DNA from: Paraburkholderia fungorum | GTDB taxonomy: Bacteria; Pseudomonadota; Gammaproteobacteria; Burkholderiales; Burkholderiaceae | Assembly (NCBI RefSeq): GCF_003610895.1 | Contig: NZ_MCAS01000026.1 | Span: 31,574 to 95,573, forward strand | DNA length: 64,000 bases | Direction of reading: 5' to 3' | Part shown: positions 9,501-16,719 of the stretch, in pieces | Position numbering within the stretch: the stretch's first letter is position 1 | Layout of the letters: the number at the start of each line of letters is the position of its first letter | Notes under the pieces: model-generated | What the model was told of the DNA's origin: nothing | The model's database searches: none | What the model saw: the letters and a program-made list of their open reading frames with translations, nothing else | Translations under genes and position numbers: made by a program

Positions 9501-9992
9501 AATCTGCTCGACGAAGCGTTGCGCCTCTACCCGCTGAATCACCAACAGGGCTGCGGAAGTCCGATCTGTCACCGCACGACCTTCCTTTACGGCCTGCTCT
9601 ACGAACATCAACAATTGAACGAGACGCTTCACGCGAACCTGCAGGAATTGTTCGGCGTGCACGACATCGAAGTGTTCAGGCATCTGGCCGCCATGGTGCG
9701 CGCGGGCAAGGTTGTCGATGCGGCCGGTAAAGACGTGTATCTGACGGGGACGGACGGCATGAGAGGTCTGCAAGGCATGCGACTGCCGATCGGCTTCATC
9801 CACGGCGAAAAAAACGAAACCTATCTGCCGGTGAGCACCGAGTTCACGTACGACATGCTGGTCAAGCACTTCCCCGAGCAGCCTTATGAACGGCATCTGA
9901 TTCCCGGCTACGGGCATATCGACTGCATCTTCGGCAAGAACGCGGCAGTGGATGTATTTCCGGTGATTGCGCGGTATCTGAATGCGCATTGA
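6582..9992 (+). CDS. GMC (ChoD-like) FAD oxidoreductase fused to an alpha/beta hydrolase
   Basis: 1136 residues from the ATG at 6582 (GAGGT upstream); a GTG at 6573 is an alternative. Residues 1-570 are a GMC oxidoreductase of the cholesterol-oxidase-like kind: FAD-binding VGSGYGG near 20-27, CGLGGTSLINANV, a cysteine cluster C197-x2-C-x2-C-x3-C of ferredoxin type, and HPLGGCGMG near 490. A middle part (about 575-770) is beta-rich with no clear family. From about 820 the protein is an alpha/beta hydrolase (VLLIHGSGVSSRIF) whose nucleophile elbow is GHCMGG with C907, not serine, and with a candidate catalytic H1112. The combination suggests oxidation of a hydrophobic alcohol followed by cleavage or acyl transfer, but no substrate can be named. 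No signal peptide is seen. Confidence 0.85.
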   Translation: MNRLSSALTAMQPHYDVVVVGSGYGGAIAASRMARAGRSVCVLERGREFMAGDYPRTPIEGAAQIQYNTALAQIGSPLALLEVHVNEDVNAVVGCGLGGTSLINANVALKADPRLWDDPRWPEALRADAAGRDKGYELAHAMLQPSAVSGDFLQLPKLQALKQSAQALGMADRFYPPEVTVTFEDRVNAAGVGQKACVGCGDCNSGCNYDAKNSTHMNYLPDAVAHGAHIFTGAAVHSVGRDAATQKWLVRFQEVKLGREIYDAPDLFVAADIVIMSAGTIGSTALLLRSREAGLTVSDMLGHHFTGNGDVLAFAYNTEDVINGVGWGAHKPGEIPAVGPTITGIIDHRNTPDVKDGFVIEEGSLAGAVGAAMTALLGGAAPLEGVDIPAPRAAGEPLGYDARVIESLLRGPYHGALNHTQTYLVMAHDDESGQISVDDRGRPRIDWPNAGKQPIFQTVEETLKKAQTPLGGKYVRNPISTDLLDNRIVTVHPLGGCGMGEDAERGVVDHQGRVFSSAAGNTVHDGLYVMDGAVMPMSLGVNPLLTISALAERNCALLANARGWNIDYQALGTDAAPAPQQIGLRFTETMVGTYTPAVEGEAATSPIEFTLTVESDNLADMLSNPQHLAHTTGTLTCPALSAQPMTITDGTFNLFVVNESDVDQRNMNYRMTLNATEGKTYTLSGQKIITRTSPINLWEQTNTLYAEIREPAHTDAPVVGKATLIITPENFLKQQRTLEVTNAPDLETRLEWTLKFGKFFAGVLFTEYGGVAAPLQFYNPDAPPRLKRALRAPVPQLVFFDTPDGTTLRLTRYAAPPNAPLRPVLLIHGSGVSSRIFSTDLTGTNLVEYLCAAGYDVWLVDLRVSIEMPSVLVPTTVDKVAREDIPAAVAKVRALTGLQDIQVLGHCMGGMALTMSLLAGLEGVRSAVISQVSAHPVPGTLEKIKCGLHVPDIMAHLGVHDLTAFTERGSWPQNLLDEALRLYPLNHQQGCGSPICHRTTFLYGLLYEHQQLNETLHANLQELFGVHDIEVFRHLAAMVRAGKVVDAAGKDVYLTGTDGMRGLQGMRLPIGFIHGEKNETYLPVSTEFTYDMLVKHFPEQPYERHLIPGYGHIDCIFGKNAAVDVFPVIARYLNAH

Positions 9993-10035
9993 CTAAGGGC
10001 AAGCGCCCTGTCGCCAGAAGATCGGAGAATCCGGC

Positions 10036-10062
10036 GGCTGCGTGTACGGGTTGCACGCAGCC
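10036..10062 (+). terminator. 9-bp hairpin downstream of the GMC gene
   Basis: GGCTGCGTG (10036-10044) and CACGCAGCC (10054-10062) pair perfectly around a 9-base loop. No T-run follows. It could end the GMC transcript or form part of the leader of the next gene. Confidence 0.4.
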
Positions 10063-10188
10063 CGCTATTCGGACCGCTGTTCAGGTATGGTATGTATAAG
10101 GGGGCGGGACGCTGCGGTTACAGTCAACGCGCGAAGCCCCGTGAGCGCATCACACTCTTATCCACATCACACTGCCACGCTTATCCGG

Positions 10189-10971
10189 ATGAAAACCTTT
10201 TTTCAGACCCTGTTGGCCGCCGGGCTGTTGGCCAGCACCGTTGCAACAGCAAACGTACAGGCCGCCGAACTCCGCGTGATGAGTTCGGGCGGCTTCACCG
10301 CCGCCTATAAACTGCTCGGCCCCAAATTCACGGCGTCGACCGGCAACACGCTCGACACCATCCTCGGGCCGTCGATGGGTCAATCGCCGGAGGCGATTCC
10401 GAACCGGCTCGCGCGCGGCGAACATGCCGATGTGGTCATCATGGTCGGCTACGCGCTCGACGAGCTGATCAAGCAAGGCAAGGTGATTCCCGGATCGCGC
10501 GTCGAGCTGGCCGATTCCCGCATTGGCATGGCCGTGAAGAGCGGTGCGCCGAAGCCCGATATCAGTTCAGTCGAGGCACTGAAAGAGACCTTGCTCCATG
10601 CCCGATCGATCGCCTACTCGGACAGCGCGAGCGGGGTCTATATCGAGCGCGAGCTCTTCAGGAAGCTCGGCATCGAGGATCAGGTGAAAGCCAAGGCGAA
10701 GATGATCCCGAAGATTCCGGTCGCGTCGGTGGTCGCCAATGGCGACTACGAAGTGGGATTCCAGCAGGTCAGCGAGTTGCTGCCGGTGCCGGGCGCCACG
10801 TTCGTCGGAAAGATTCCGGAGTCGGTGCAATCGGTCACGCGCTATGCTGCGGGCATCCCGGTAGGCGCCGAACATCCGGAAGAGGCGAAGACACTGCTCG
10901 ACTATCTCGCCTCACCCGCCGCACAACCCGTGGTCACATCGACCGGATTGGACCCTGTCGCAACACATTGA
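10189..10971 (+). CDS. ModA-like periplasmic substrate-binding protein, orphan
   Basis: 260 residues from the ATG at 10189, the start that gives a clean signal peptide (MKTFFQTLLAAGLLASTVATANVQAAE, cleavage after about residue 23). The mature protein begins LRVMSSGGFTAAYKLLGPKF, the start of a type-2 binding protein of the molybdate/ModA family, and its length is normal. No permease or ATPase for molybdate is adjacent; the following gene is an unrelated membrane protein, so this may serve a distant transporter or bind another oxyanion or small organic acid. An upstream in-frame extension to 10042 lacks a ribosome site and would bury the signal peptide. Confidence 0.8.
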   Translation: MKTFFQTLLAAGLLASTVATANVQAAELRVMSSGGFTAAYKLLGPKFTASTGNTLDTILGPSMGQSPEAIPNRLARGEHADVVIMVGYALDELIKQGKVIPGSRVELADSRIGMAVKSGAPKPDISSVEALKETLLHARSIAYSDSASGVYIERELFRKLGIEDQVKAKAKMIPKIPVASVVANGDYEVGFQQVSELLPVPGATFVGKIPESVQSVTRYAAGIPVGAEHPEEAKTLLDYLASPAAQPVVTSTGLDPVATH

Positions 10972-10991
10972 AAAAAATTTGGCTAAAAACT

Positions 10992-11768
10992 ATGGAACAG
11001 TTGACCTTCGGGGCCTGCGTCAAAAAAGGCTGGATCAGTTCGTGGCAAGCCGTCACCCAGATGCCCTGGTTGTTCCTGGGTGTCTGCGCCGTATTGGCCT
11101 GCACCTCGCTGCTGATAGAACAACGTCCCGCCGCCGCTGACACTATGGATGCGATGACGCGTGTCGGCCACGGCCTGCTGTCGCTGGTCTGGTTCGTTCT
11201 GCAACTGGCGGTATCCGGCACGCTGACCATCAAGGTCCATCGTTTCGTGCTGCTTGGCGAAGGCGCGCATCCGCTCGTGCCGCTCAACGGCAAACCGCTC
11301 GCCCGCTATGCGCTGGTGTGGCTCGCCATCATGCTGGTCGTGCTGGCGATCATAGGGTTCACTTTTTTCGCCATGCGCTCGCTGAAGATGGGATTCCTGG
11401 TCTATGTGCCGCTGCTGCTCATATATCTGTTCGTGCTCATCCGCCTGAGCCTGCTCTATCCGTCCATCGCACTCGGCAGCCGGGTTGCCCTGCGCGCGGC
11501 GTGGCGGGACAGCCGTGGGCACGTATGGAGCATCATCGGCGTGGGCTTCGTGACTTATGTGCCGCTCTTTGTCGTCACCGCCCTCCTGTTCCTGATCGTT
11601 GGCCCGAAGATGCTGGCCACGCATCAGACCGAGGGTGTCGCCGTCCTCGCGATCTTTCAGGCGCTGCTCAATGCCGTGTTCGTCGTGTTCGCAGCGGCCT
11701 CGCTGTCATGGCTGTACCGGCGTTACGCCAACGAACTGCTCACGCATGCCGAAGACGCGCCGCGTTAA
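10992..11768 (+). CDS. Uncharacterised multi-pass membrane protein
   Basis: 258 residues from the ATG at 10992, 20 bp after the previous stop; a TTG at 10968 overlapping that stop is a weaker choice. It has about six hydrophobic helices (near residues 27-50, 68-90, 105-130, 138-162, 180-215 and 220-245) joined by short basic loops, and no catalytic motif. I do not recognise the family. Location suggests co-transcription with the ModA-like gene, but the ABC permease signature (EAA loop) is absent, so it should not be called its permease. Confidence 0.65.
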   Translation: MEQLTFGACVKKGWISSWQAVTQMPWLFLGVCAVLACTSLLIEQRPAAADTMDAMTRVGHGLLSLVWFVLQLAVSGTLTIKVHRFVLLGEGAHPLVPLNGKPLARYALVWLAIMLVVLAIIGFTFFAMRSLKMGFLVYVPLLLIYLFVLIRLSLLYPSIALGSRVALRAAWRDSRGHVWSIIGVGFVTYVPLFVVTALLFLIVGPKMLATHQTEGVAVLAIFQALLNAVFVVFAAASLSWLYRRYANELLTHAEDAPR

Positions 11769-11786
11769 TTCGCGCGGCGCGTCTTC
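11751..11786. terminator. 14-bp stem, bidirectional terminator between convergent genes
   Basis: GAAGACGCGCCGCG (11751-11764) and CGCGGCGCGTCTTC (11773-11786) pair perfectly around TTAATTCG. The stem contains the stop codon of the membrane protein and ends 3 bp before the stop of the minus-strand FAD oxidoreductase. No T-run on either side. Confidence 0.6.
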
Positions 11787-11788
11787 GC

Positions 11789-13237
11789 TCAGAACAGCTT
11801 GCCTGGATTCAGAATGCCGTGCGGATCCAAAGCATGTTTGATCGCGGCCATGGCGGCCAATTCAGCCGGTGAGCGCGAGATCGGCAAGTACTCGCGCTTG
11901 AGCAAGCCAATCCCGTGTTCCGCCGACACCGAACCGCGCAACGGCCCCAGCATTTCGTAGACGAACCCATACACCGCACGGTGATCGACGCCGGGGATCG
12001 AATGGCCGTCGACGGTGACATGCAGATTCGAGTCGCCGATATGCCCAAAGAAATACGATGCGTTGCCCGGCCAGCGCTGGTCGAGCGCCGCGCGGCAACG
12101 ATCGGCGAAAGCGCCGATCTCGCCGATCGGCAAGCTCACGTCGAAGTTGATCGCATCGAGCCGCACCGGAAACTCGGCGGTGCATTCGCGAATCGCCCAT
12201 AACGCGCGCACGTCGGCCACCGATTGCGCGATCACCGCGTCACGGATCGCTTCTGTTTCGAGCGCTTCGGTCAGCGCGGCGGAGAAGCGCTCACCGTCGT
12301 CGCTTGCATCGAAGCTCGCGTGTTCGATCAATGCATAAAGCGCGTGCGAATCGGCGAACGGTGAACGCGTACCCGTTAGCTTCACGCCGAAATCGTAGAA
12401 ATCCGGCCACATGATTTCGAACGCGCCAATGTCGTTGCCAAAGCGCGTCGACAGGCGGCGCAGCAGGTTCACGGCGGCGTCGTAACCGTCGAGTGCGACG
12501 AGCGCAGTGTGGCGCGCCGCACGCGGCGGATGGAGCCGCAGCACCGCGCGCGTGATCACGCCGAGCGTGCCTTCCGAACCGATGAACCAGTGTTTCAGGT
12601 CGTAGCCCGTATTGTTCTTGACCATCTTGCCGAGCGAAGTCAACACGTCGCCGTTGGCGAGCACGACTTCGAGGCCGAGTACCTGATCGCGCGCGGTGCC
12701 TGACTGGATCACGCGATTGCCGCCCGCGTTGGTCGCCAGATTGCCGCCAATCTGGCACGAGCCGCGTGCGCCGAGATCGAGCGCGAGTTCGAAGCCGGCT
12801 TCGGCAGCGGCTTCCTGCGCGGTTTGCAACGTGGTGCCGGCGCGCACGGTGAGCGTGGCCGAGGCGGTGTCGATTTCTTCCACACCGGCGAGCCGCTCGA
12901 GCGACAGCGCGATATCGGTCGCCCGCGCAATTGCGCCGCCGGCAAGGCCGGTCATGCCGCCCTGCGGCACCACGGGTTGATGCGCCGCGTGGCAAATCGC
13001 CAGCGCGCGCGAGACGTCTTCCGTGCTGCGCGGCAGGAGCAGCGCAGCCGGACGCGTCGGATCGTGGCGCGTCCAGTCGGTCATCGCATGTTCGCCGATC
13101 TGCTCGCCCACGCGCACCGCGTCGGCGCCGAGCGCGGCACGCAGTGCATCGAGCGTGGCTGAAAGCGGCGCGGCCTGATGGATTGCGTTGCCCCCTGACC
13201 TGCTCGCTACGCCGTTTGCCAAACTGTTATCTGTCAT
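11789..13237 (-). CDS. FAD-linked oxidoreductase, GlcD/D-2-hydroxyacid dehydrogenase type
   Basis: 482 residues, typical for the FAD-binding type-4 (vanillyl-alcohol oxidase fold) dehydrogenases that oxidise D-2-hydroxy acids such as D-lactate, glycolate or D-2-hydroxyglutarate. The FAD-binding half (about 55-230) contains VVPQGGMTGLAGGA and ARGSCQIGGNLATNAGGN; the C-terminal half carries HIGDSNLHVTV and EHGIGLLKREYL, ending in LDPHGILNPGKLF as family members do. The start follows AAGGA and overlaps the stop of the upstream oxygenase by ATGA, so the two are translated together. Its substrate is probably a product of that oxygenase or of the divergently encoded uptake system. Confidence 0.88.
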   Translation of the reverse strand: MTDNSLANGVASRSGGNAIHQAAPLSATLDALRAALGADAVRVGEQIGEHAMTDWTRHDPTRPAALLLPRSTEDVSRALAICHAAHQPVVPQGGMTGLAGGAIARATDIALSLERLAGVEEIDTASATLTVRAGTTLQTAQEAAAEAGFELALDLGARGSCQIGGNLATNAGGNRVIQSGTARDQVLGLEVVLANGDVLTSLGKMVKNNTGYDLKHWFIGSEGTLGVITRAVLRLHPPRAARHTALVALDGYDAAVNLLRRLSTRFGNDIGAFEIMWPDFYDFGVKLTGTRSPFADSHALYALIEHASFDASDDGERFSAALTEALETEAIRDAVIAQSVADVRALWAIRECTAEFPVRLDAINFDVSLPIGEIGAFADRCRAALDQRWPGNASYFFGHIGDSNLHVTVDGHSIPGVDHRAVYGFVYEMLGPLRGSVSAEHGIGLLKREYLPISRSPAELAAMAAIKHALDPHGILNPGKLF

Positions 13238-14223
13238 GCAGTGGTTCCTTGCGTCCCTGCCGCGGACGCTTTCTTCCGATAACCCATGGAATCGTTGATC
13301 CGCCCAAGAATGTAGTCGCCCGCGGCAACCGGCTGGTACTTGAGGTCGGCGTCGCTGGTACCGAGCTCACGCGGATCGACCATCGCTCCGTAAGTAGGAT
13401 CATAAAACGTCGCGATCGAGTAGCGCTCGCGCCCCGACGCATTGATCACGCGATGCAAGGTGGAGCGGAAGCGGTCATTGGTCCAGCGCGCCAGCAGATC
13501 GCCGACGTTCACCACGAAGCTGCCCTCGATCGGCGGCGCATCGACCCACGTTTCGTTGGCGATCTCGCGTACCTGCAGGCCGCCCACCTGATCCTGCCAC
13601 AGCAAGGTAATGCAGCCGTAGTCGGTGTGCGGCGCAACACCGAACTGATCGGCGTCCGATTGCGGCGGCTGCGGGGGATAGTAGACCATCTGCGTGCGCT
13701 GCATGCGCTTCGTATAGCGCGGCGCGAAGAAATGCTCGTCGACGTCGAGACTCACCGCCACCGCCCGCAGCAGATCGGCGCCGCATGCGGCCACCGCTTC
13801 GTAATAACCGTAAAGCGCGGGCTGCAACGCAGGCATGAAATCCGGCCAGTTGTTCGGCCCGCGCAGCGCCTGCCCCGCGCGCACATCGGGATCGTCCTCC
13901 GGCAATTCGAGGCCGATGCTGAAGAACTCCTTGTAGTCAGGGCGCTTTGCCTGATACATGGTGGCGTCACCGAGCGCGTTGAAACCTCGATGCCGTTGAT
14001 TGACCGCCGCGCGCCGCTTGGTCTCGACAGGAAACGCAAAGAACGTGCGCGCCGCCTGTGCGGCTCTATCGATTGCCGCTTGCGGCACACCGTGATTGAC
14101 GACGTAGAAGAAGCCGATCGTGGTGCACGCTTCGCGGATTTCATACGCCACGCGTGTCAAAGCCTGTGGGTCGCCCGCGCGAACGCCGGCAAGGTCGATG
14201 ATCGGAATGCGGGTCACGGGCAT
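13234..14223 (-). CDS. Isopenicillin N synthase-like Fe(II)/2-oxoglutarate oxygenase
   Basis: 329 residues from the ATG at 14223, which follows AGGGAG; an upstream extension has no support. It is a cytosolic non-haem iron oxygenase: N-terminal DIOX_N region (RIPIIDLAGV ... EIREACTTIGFFYVVNHGVP), then the double-stranded beta-helix with iron ligands H199, D201 (APHTDYG) and H257 (LHRVIN), and the R267-x-S269 pair that usually holds 2-oxoglutarate. It is first in an operon with the FAD dehydrogenase (ATGA overlap) and divergent from an amino-acid ABC transporter, so an amino acid or N-substituted acid is a reasonable substrate class; this is inference. Confidence 0.88.
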   Translation of the reverse strand: MPVTRIPIIDLAGVRAGDPQALTRVAYEIREACTTIGFFYVVNHGVPQAAIDRAAQAARTFFAFPVETKRRAAVNQRHRGFNALGDATMYQAKRPDYKEFFSIGLELPEDDPDVRAGQALRGPNNWPDFMPALQPALYGYYEAVAACGADLLRAVAVSLDVDEHFFAPRYTKRMQRTQMVYYPPQPPQSDADQFGVAPHTDYGCITLLWQDQVGGLQVREIANETWVDAPPIEGSFVVNVGDLLARWTNDRFRSTLHRVINASGRERYSIATFYDPTYGAMVDPRELGTSDADLKYQPVAAGDYILGRINDSMGYRKKASAAGTQGTTA

Positions 14224-14307
14224 TGCGCTGCTCCCTGGAAAACTTCGATTCAACTGATGAAAGAGGCTTGTGAACCGGCGTGCGAATCGCTCGCGCCTGT
14301 CATGGGT

Positions 14308-14332
14308 CCTCGTGCATCTTCGTTGTATATAC
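14308..14332 (-). promoter_or_regulatory. Operator and -10 region of the oxygenase operon
   Basis: GTATATAC lies at 14325-14332. On the minus strand it is read as GCGGTATATACA, whose TATACA is a good -10 spaced 17 bp from TTGCGG (forward 14349-14354). A mirror copy sits 99 bp away at 14424. HutC-type GntR proteins commonly bind such TATA-centred dyads, and one is encoded at the end of the divergent operon. Confidence 0.5.
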
Positions 14333-14420
14333 CGCCAAAAGCGCACCCGCAAGTTGCTTTGCGGGGCCTCGCATAAGGGCTTTTCTCTACTCGCGTGTTT
14401 ATTTATTTCGCGCGAAAAGT

Positions 14421-14435
14421 GCGGTATATACTGCC
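14421..14435 (+). promoter_or_regulatory. Operator and -10 region of the ABC transporter operon
   Basis: GCGGTATATACTGCC contains GTATATAC (14424-14431) and the -10-like TATACT (14427-14432), about 75 bp upstream of the binding-protein gene. The -35 (TATTTC at 17 bp) is poor. The same GCGGTATATAC word faces the other way over the oxygenase promoter. Confidence 0.5.
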
Positions 14436-14506
14436 TCGAATGACTCGCGCAGAGCCGGCCGACAAACCGCTTTCGCGCGCTACCGCTTTGCCAACCGGAG
14501 AATCCC

Positions 14507-15334
14507 ATGAGCATCCTTGCAGGCTGGAAGTGTCGTTTGGTCATGCTGGCGTTGTGCGCGGCAAGCGTCAGCGCCCACGCGGAAGACCAGCTCGCCAAAG
14601 TGAAGAAAGCCGGCGAACTCGTAGTCGGCACCGAGATGCAGTTCGCGCCTTTCGACTTCCTTGAAAACGGCCAGCAAGCGGGCTTCAATAAGGATCTGTT
14701 CGCCGAGGTCGGCAAGGAACTGGGCGTGAAGGTGCGCTTTATCGACCTGCCGTGGCCGAGCGTGCTGCCTGGTCTCGAAGCCGGCAAGTTCGACATGGTG
14801 GGCGGCCCGCTGACCGTGACCAAGGCGCGCATGGAACGCTACACGTACACCCTGCCGGTCGCGGACGCCACCGACGCGCTGCTCAAGCGCGCCAACGACA
14901 CCGCCGTCAAGCAATCGTCGGATATTGCCGGCAAGACTGTCGGCGCGGGCAAAGGCTCGGCCCAACTCGACCAGCTGAAGGCCTATGTCGCCACCTTGCC
15001 GAAGCCGCCTGAAATCCGCGAATACGTCGACAACAATCAGGCCTACGCCGACCTCGCCGCCGGCCGCATCGCGGCGGTCGCGAACTCGATGACCAACATC
15101 GCGTATGTCGCCAAGCAACGGCCCGAAACCTTCGCCGTGGTGCAGCCGCCGTTCGGCGCGAAAGTGTACTTTGCTTACTGCCTGCGTAAAGATGCGGATA
15201 GCAAGCCGCTTGCGGATGCCTTCAACGCCGCGCTCGTGAAAATGCACAACGACGGGCGCCTCGCGACCCTGCAGAAAAAGTGGTTCGGTGTTGCGATGGA
15301 TGCGCCGACCACGATGCCGACGCCGAACTATTGA
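14507..15334 (+). CDS. Polar amino-acid ABC transporter substrate-binding protein
   Basis: 275 residues with a signal peptide (MSILAGWKCRLVMLALCAASVSAHAED, cleavage near residue 25). The mature part starts DQLAKVKKAGELVVGTEMQFAPFDF, the standard start of family-3 (lysine/glutamine/cystine-type) binding proteins, and continues through LPWPSVLPGLEAGKFDMVGGPLTVT to YFAYCLRKD. It delivers the ligand in the periplasm to the two permeases encoded next. Ligand identity cannot be read from sequence; the divergent oxygenase suggests an unusual amino acid. Confidence 0.92.
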   Translation: MSILAGWKCRLVMLALCAASVSAHAEDQLAKVKKAGELVVGTEMQFAPFDFLENGQQAGFNKDLFAEVGKELGVKVRFIDLPWPSVLPGLEAGKFDMVGGPLTVTKARMERYTYTLPVADATDALLKRANDTAVKQSSDIAGKTVGAGKGSAQLDQLKAYVATLPKPPEIREYVDNNQAYADLAAGRIAAVANSMTNIAYVAKQRPETFAVVQPPFGAKVYFAYCLRKDADSKPLADAFNAALVKMHNDGRLATLQKKWFGVAMDAPTTMPTPNY

Positions 15335-15357
15335 TGCATTGAGCGAGCGCGACGCTT

Positions 15358-16008
15358 ATGTTCAGCACAACCGTGTTTCTCCAGGGTTTGCCGCTGCTGC
15401 TGCATGCCGCGCTCGCCACTATCGGCATTTCGCTGACCGGTCTCGTAATCGGTTTCTTTGTCGCGATCGGCGTATGTGCCGCGCGTCTTTCGCCGAAGCG
15501 CGCCGCCCGCATGTTCGGCGGCGCCTATGTATTCTTCTTTCGCGGCGTGCCGATGCTCGTGCAACTGTTGCTGGTGTACTACCTGCTGCCGTTCGCCGGG
15601 ATCAATGTCTCGCCCATCGTTGCGGCTATCAGCGCCGTGTCGCTGTGTTCCGCTTCCTATATCGCCGAGATTCTGCGCGGCGGCTTCCTCAGCATTCCGC
15701 CGGGCCATCTCGAAGCCGCGCGTATGCTCGGGCTTTCACCGTTCGACATGCTGCGGCGCATTCTGGTGCCGCAGGCGTTCCGCTTGACGCTGCCCTCGCT
15801 CGTGAATGAAATGGTGCTGCTGATCAAGGCTTCGTCGCTGATCTCGGTGGTCGGCGTGGCCGAACTGACACGCACCGCCCAGAACATTGCGGCCAGCACG
15901 TATCGGCCGCTTGAAGCCTATCTTGCCGCCGGGCTGATTTACTTTGTGATCTGCGGATGCCTCACGCTCGTTGCGCACGCCGCGGAATACCGTTTGCAGC
16001 ACGCCTAA
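15358..16008 (+). CDS. Amino-acid ABC transporter permease (HisQ/GlnP type), first copy
   Basis: 216 residues with about five transmembrane helices. The EAA loop characteristic of the HisM/HisQ family is visible as LSIPPGHLEAARMLGLSPFDMLRRILVPQAFRL. It forms one half of the inner-membrane channel with the next gene. The gap to the binding protein is 23 bp and the gap to the second permease 29 bp, so all belong to one transcript. Confidence 0.92.
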   Translation: MFSTTVFLQGLPLLLHAALATIGISLTGLVIGFFVAIGVCAARLSPKRAARMFGGAYVFFFRGVPMLVQLLLVYYLLPFAGINVSPIVAAISAVSLCSASYIAEILRGGFLSIPPGHLEAARMLGLSPFDMLRRILVPQAFRLTLPSLVNEMVLLIKASSLISVVGVAELTRTAQNIAASTYRPLEAYLAAGLIYFVICGCLTLVAHAAEYRLQHA

Positions 16009-16037
16009 GCAATTCTGAGCCCGAGACCGAACACGTC

Positions 16038-16700
16038 ATGCAAACGCTCGACCCCACCGTCATCACGCACAATCTGCAGCCGATTGCCGCCGGTCTCGCG
16101 ACCACGCTCGGCACCTGGGCCGCGGGCGTGACGATCGGCATCCTGATCGGCTTTCTGATCGCAGTCCTGCAACTCTTTTGCGGACGCTGGGTGCGCGGCG
16201 CATTGCGCTTCTATATCGAACTGTTTCGCGGCACGCCATTCCTCGTGCAGCTGTTTTTGCTCTACTACGGCGGCCCTTCCTTCGGCCTCACGCTCGAACC
16301 GATGACGGCCGGCGTACTCGGCCTGGGCCTCTACGGCAGCGCGTATTTTGCCGAAGCGTTTCGCTCCGGCTTTCAATCGGTGCCGCCGGGTCATCTCGAA
16401 GCGGCGTCCTGCCTCGGGCTCACCCGCTGGCAAGCCATCCTGCGCATTCAGGTACCGCAAATGCTGGTGCTGATCGTACCCGCGCTCACCAACCTGATCA
16501 TTGTGCTGAGCAAGGAAACCGCCGTACTGTCGATCGTCACCGTCCCCGAACTCACGTTCGTGCTGACCGGCATCGGCTCGGCCACCTTCGCTTTCGTCGA
16601 AACGCTGCTGGTGCTGTGCGTGTGCTATCTCGCGCTGGTTGAACTGACCTCGCGGGTTGGCATGTGGGCCGAAACCCGCATCGCGCGCTTCATGGCATGA
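16038..16700 (+). CDS. Amino-acid ABC transporter permease (HisM/GlnP type), second copy
   Basis: 220 residues from the ATG at 16038 (an in-frame upstream extension overlaps the preceding gene and has no support). The EAA loop reads SVPPGHLEAASCLGLTRWQAILRIQVPQ, and the FRGTPFLVQLFLLYYGGPSFGL stretch is typical of this family. It pairs with the preceding permease; the two differ clearly in sequence, as in heteromeric HisQM channels. The ATPase follows 19 bp later. Confidence 0.92.
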   Translation: MQTLDPTVITHNLQPIAAGLATTLGTWAAGVTIGILIGFLIAVLQLFCGRWVRGALRFYIELFRGTPFLVQLFLLYYGGPSFGLTLEPMTAGVLGLGLYGSAYFAEAFRSGFQSVPPGHLEAASCLGLTRWQAILRIQVPQMLVLIVPALTNLIIVLSKETAVLSIVTVPELTFVLTGIGSATFAFVETLLVLCVCYLALVELTSRVGMWAETRIARFMA

Positions 16701-16719
16701 ACGGAGTCCGGACCACCCT

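Noticed and set aside
6954..9989. 1011-codon open frame antisense to the GMC/hydrolase gene
   Set aside because: Long antisense frames are common in GC-rich DNA; the plus-strand gene has clear motifs and a ribosome site, and this frame's product is Arg/His/Gln-rich with no domain.
9996..10009. AGGGC-AAGC-GCCCT hairpin after the GMC gene
   Set aside because: Only a 5-bp stem with no T-run; the hairpin at 10036 is stronger.
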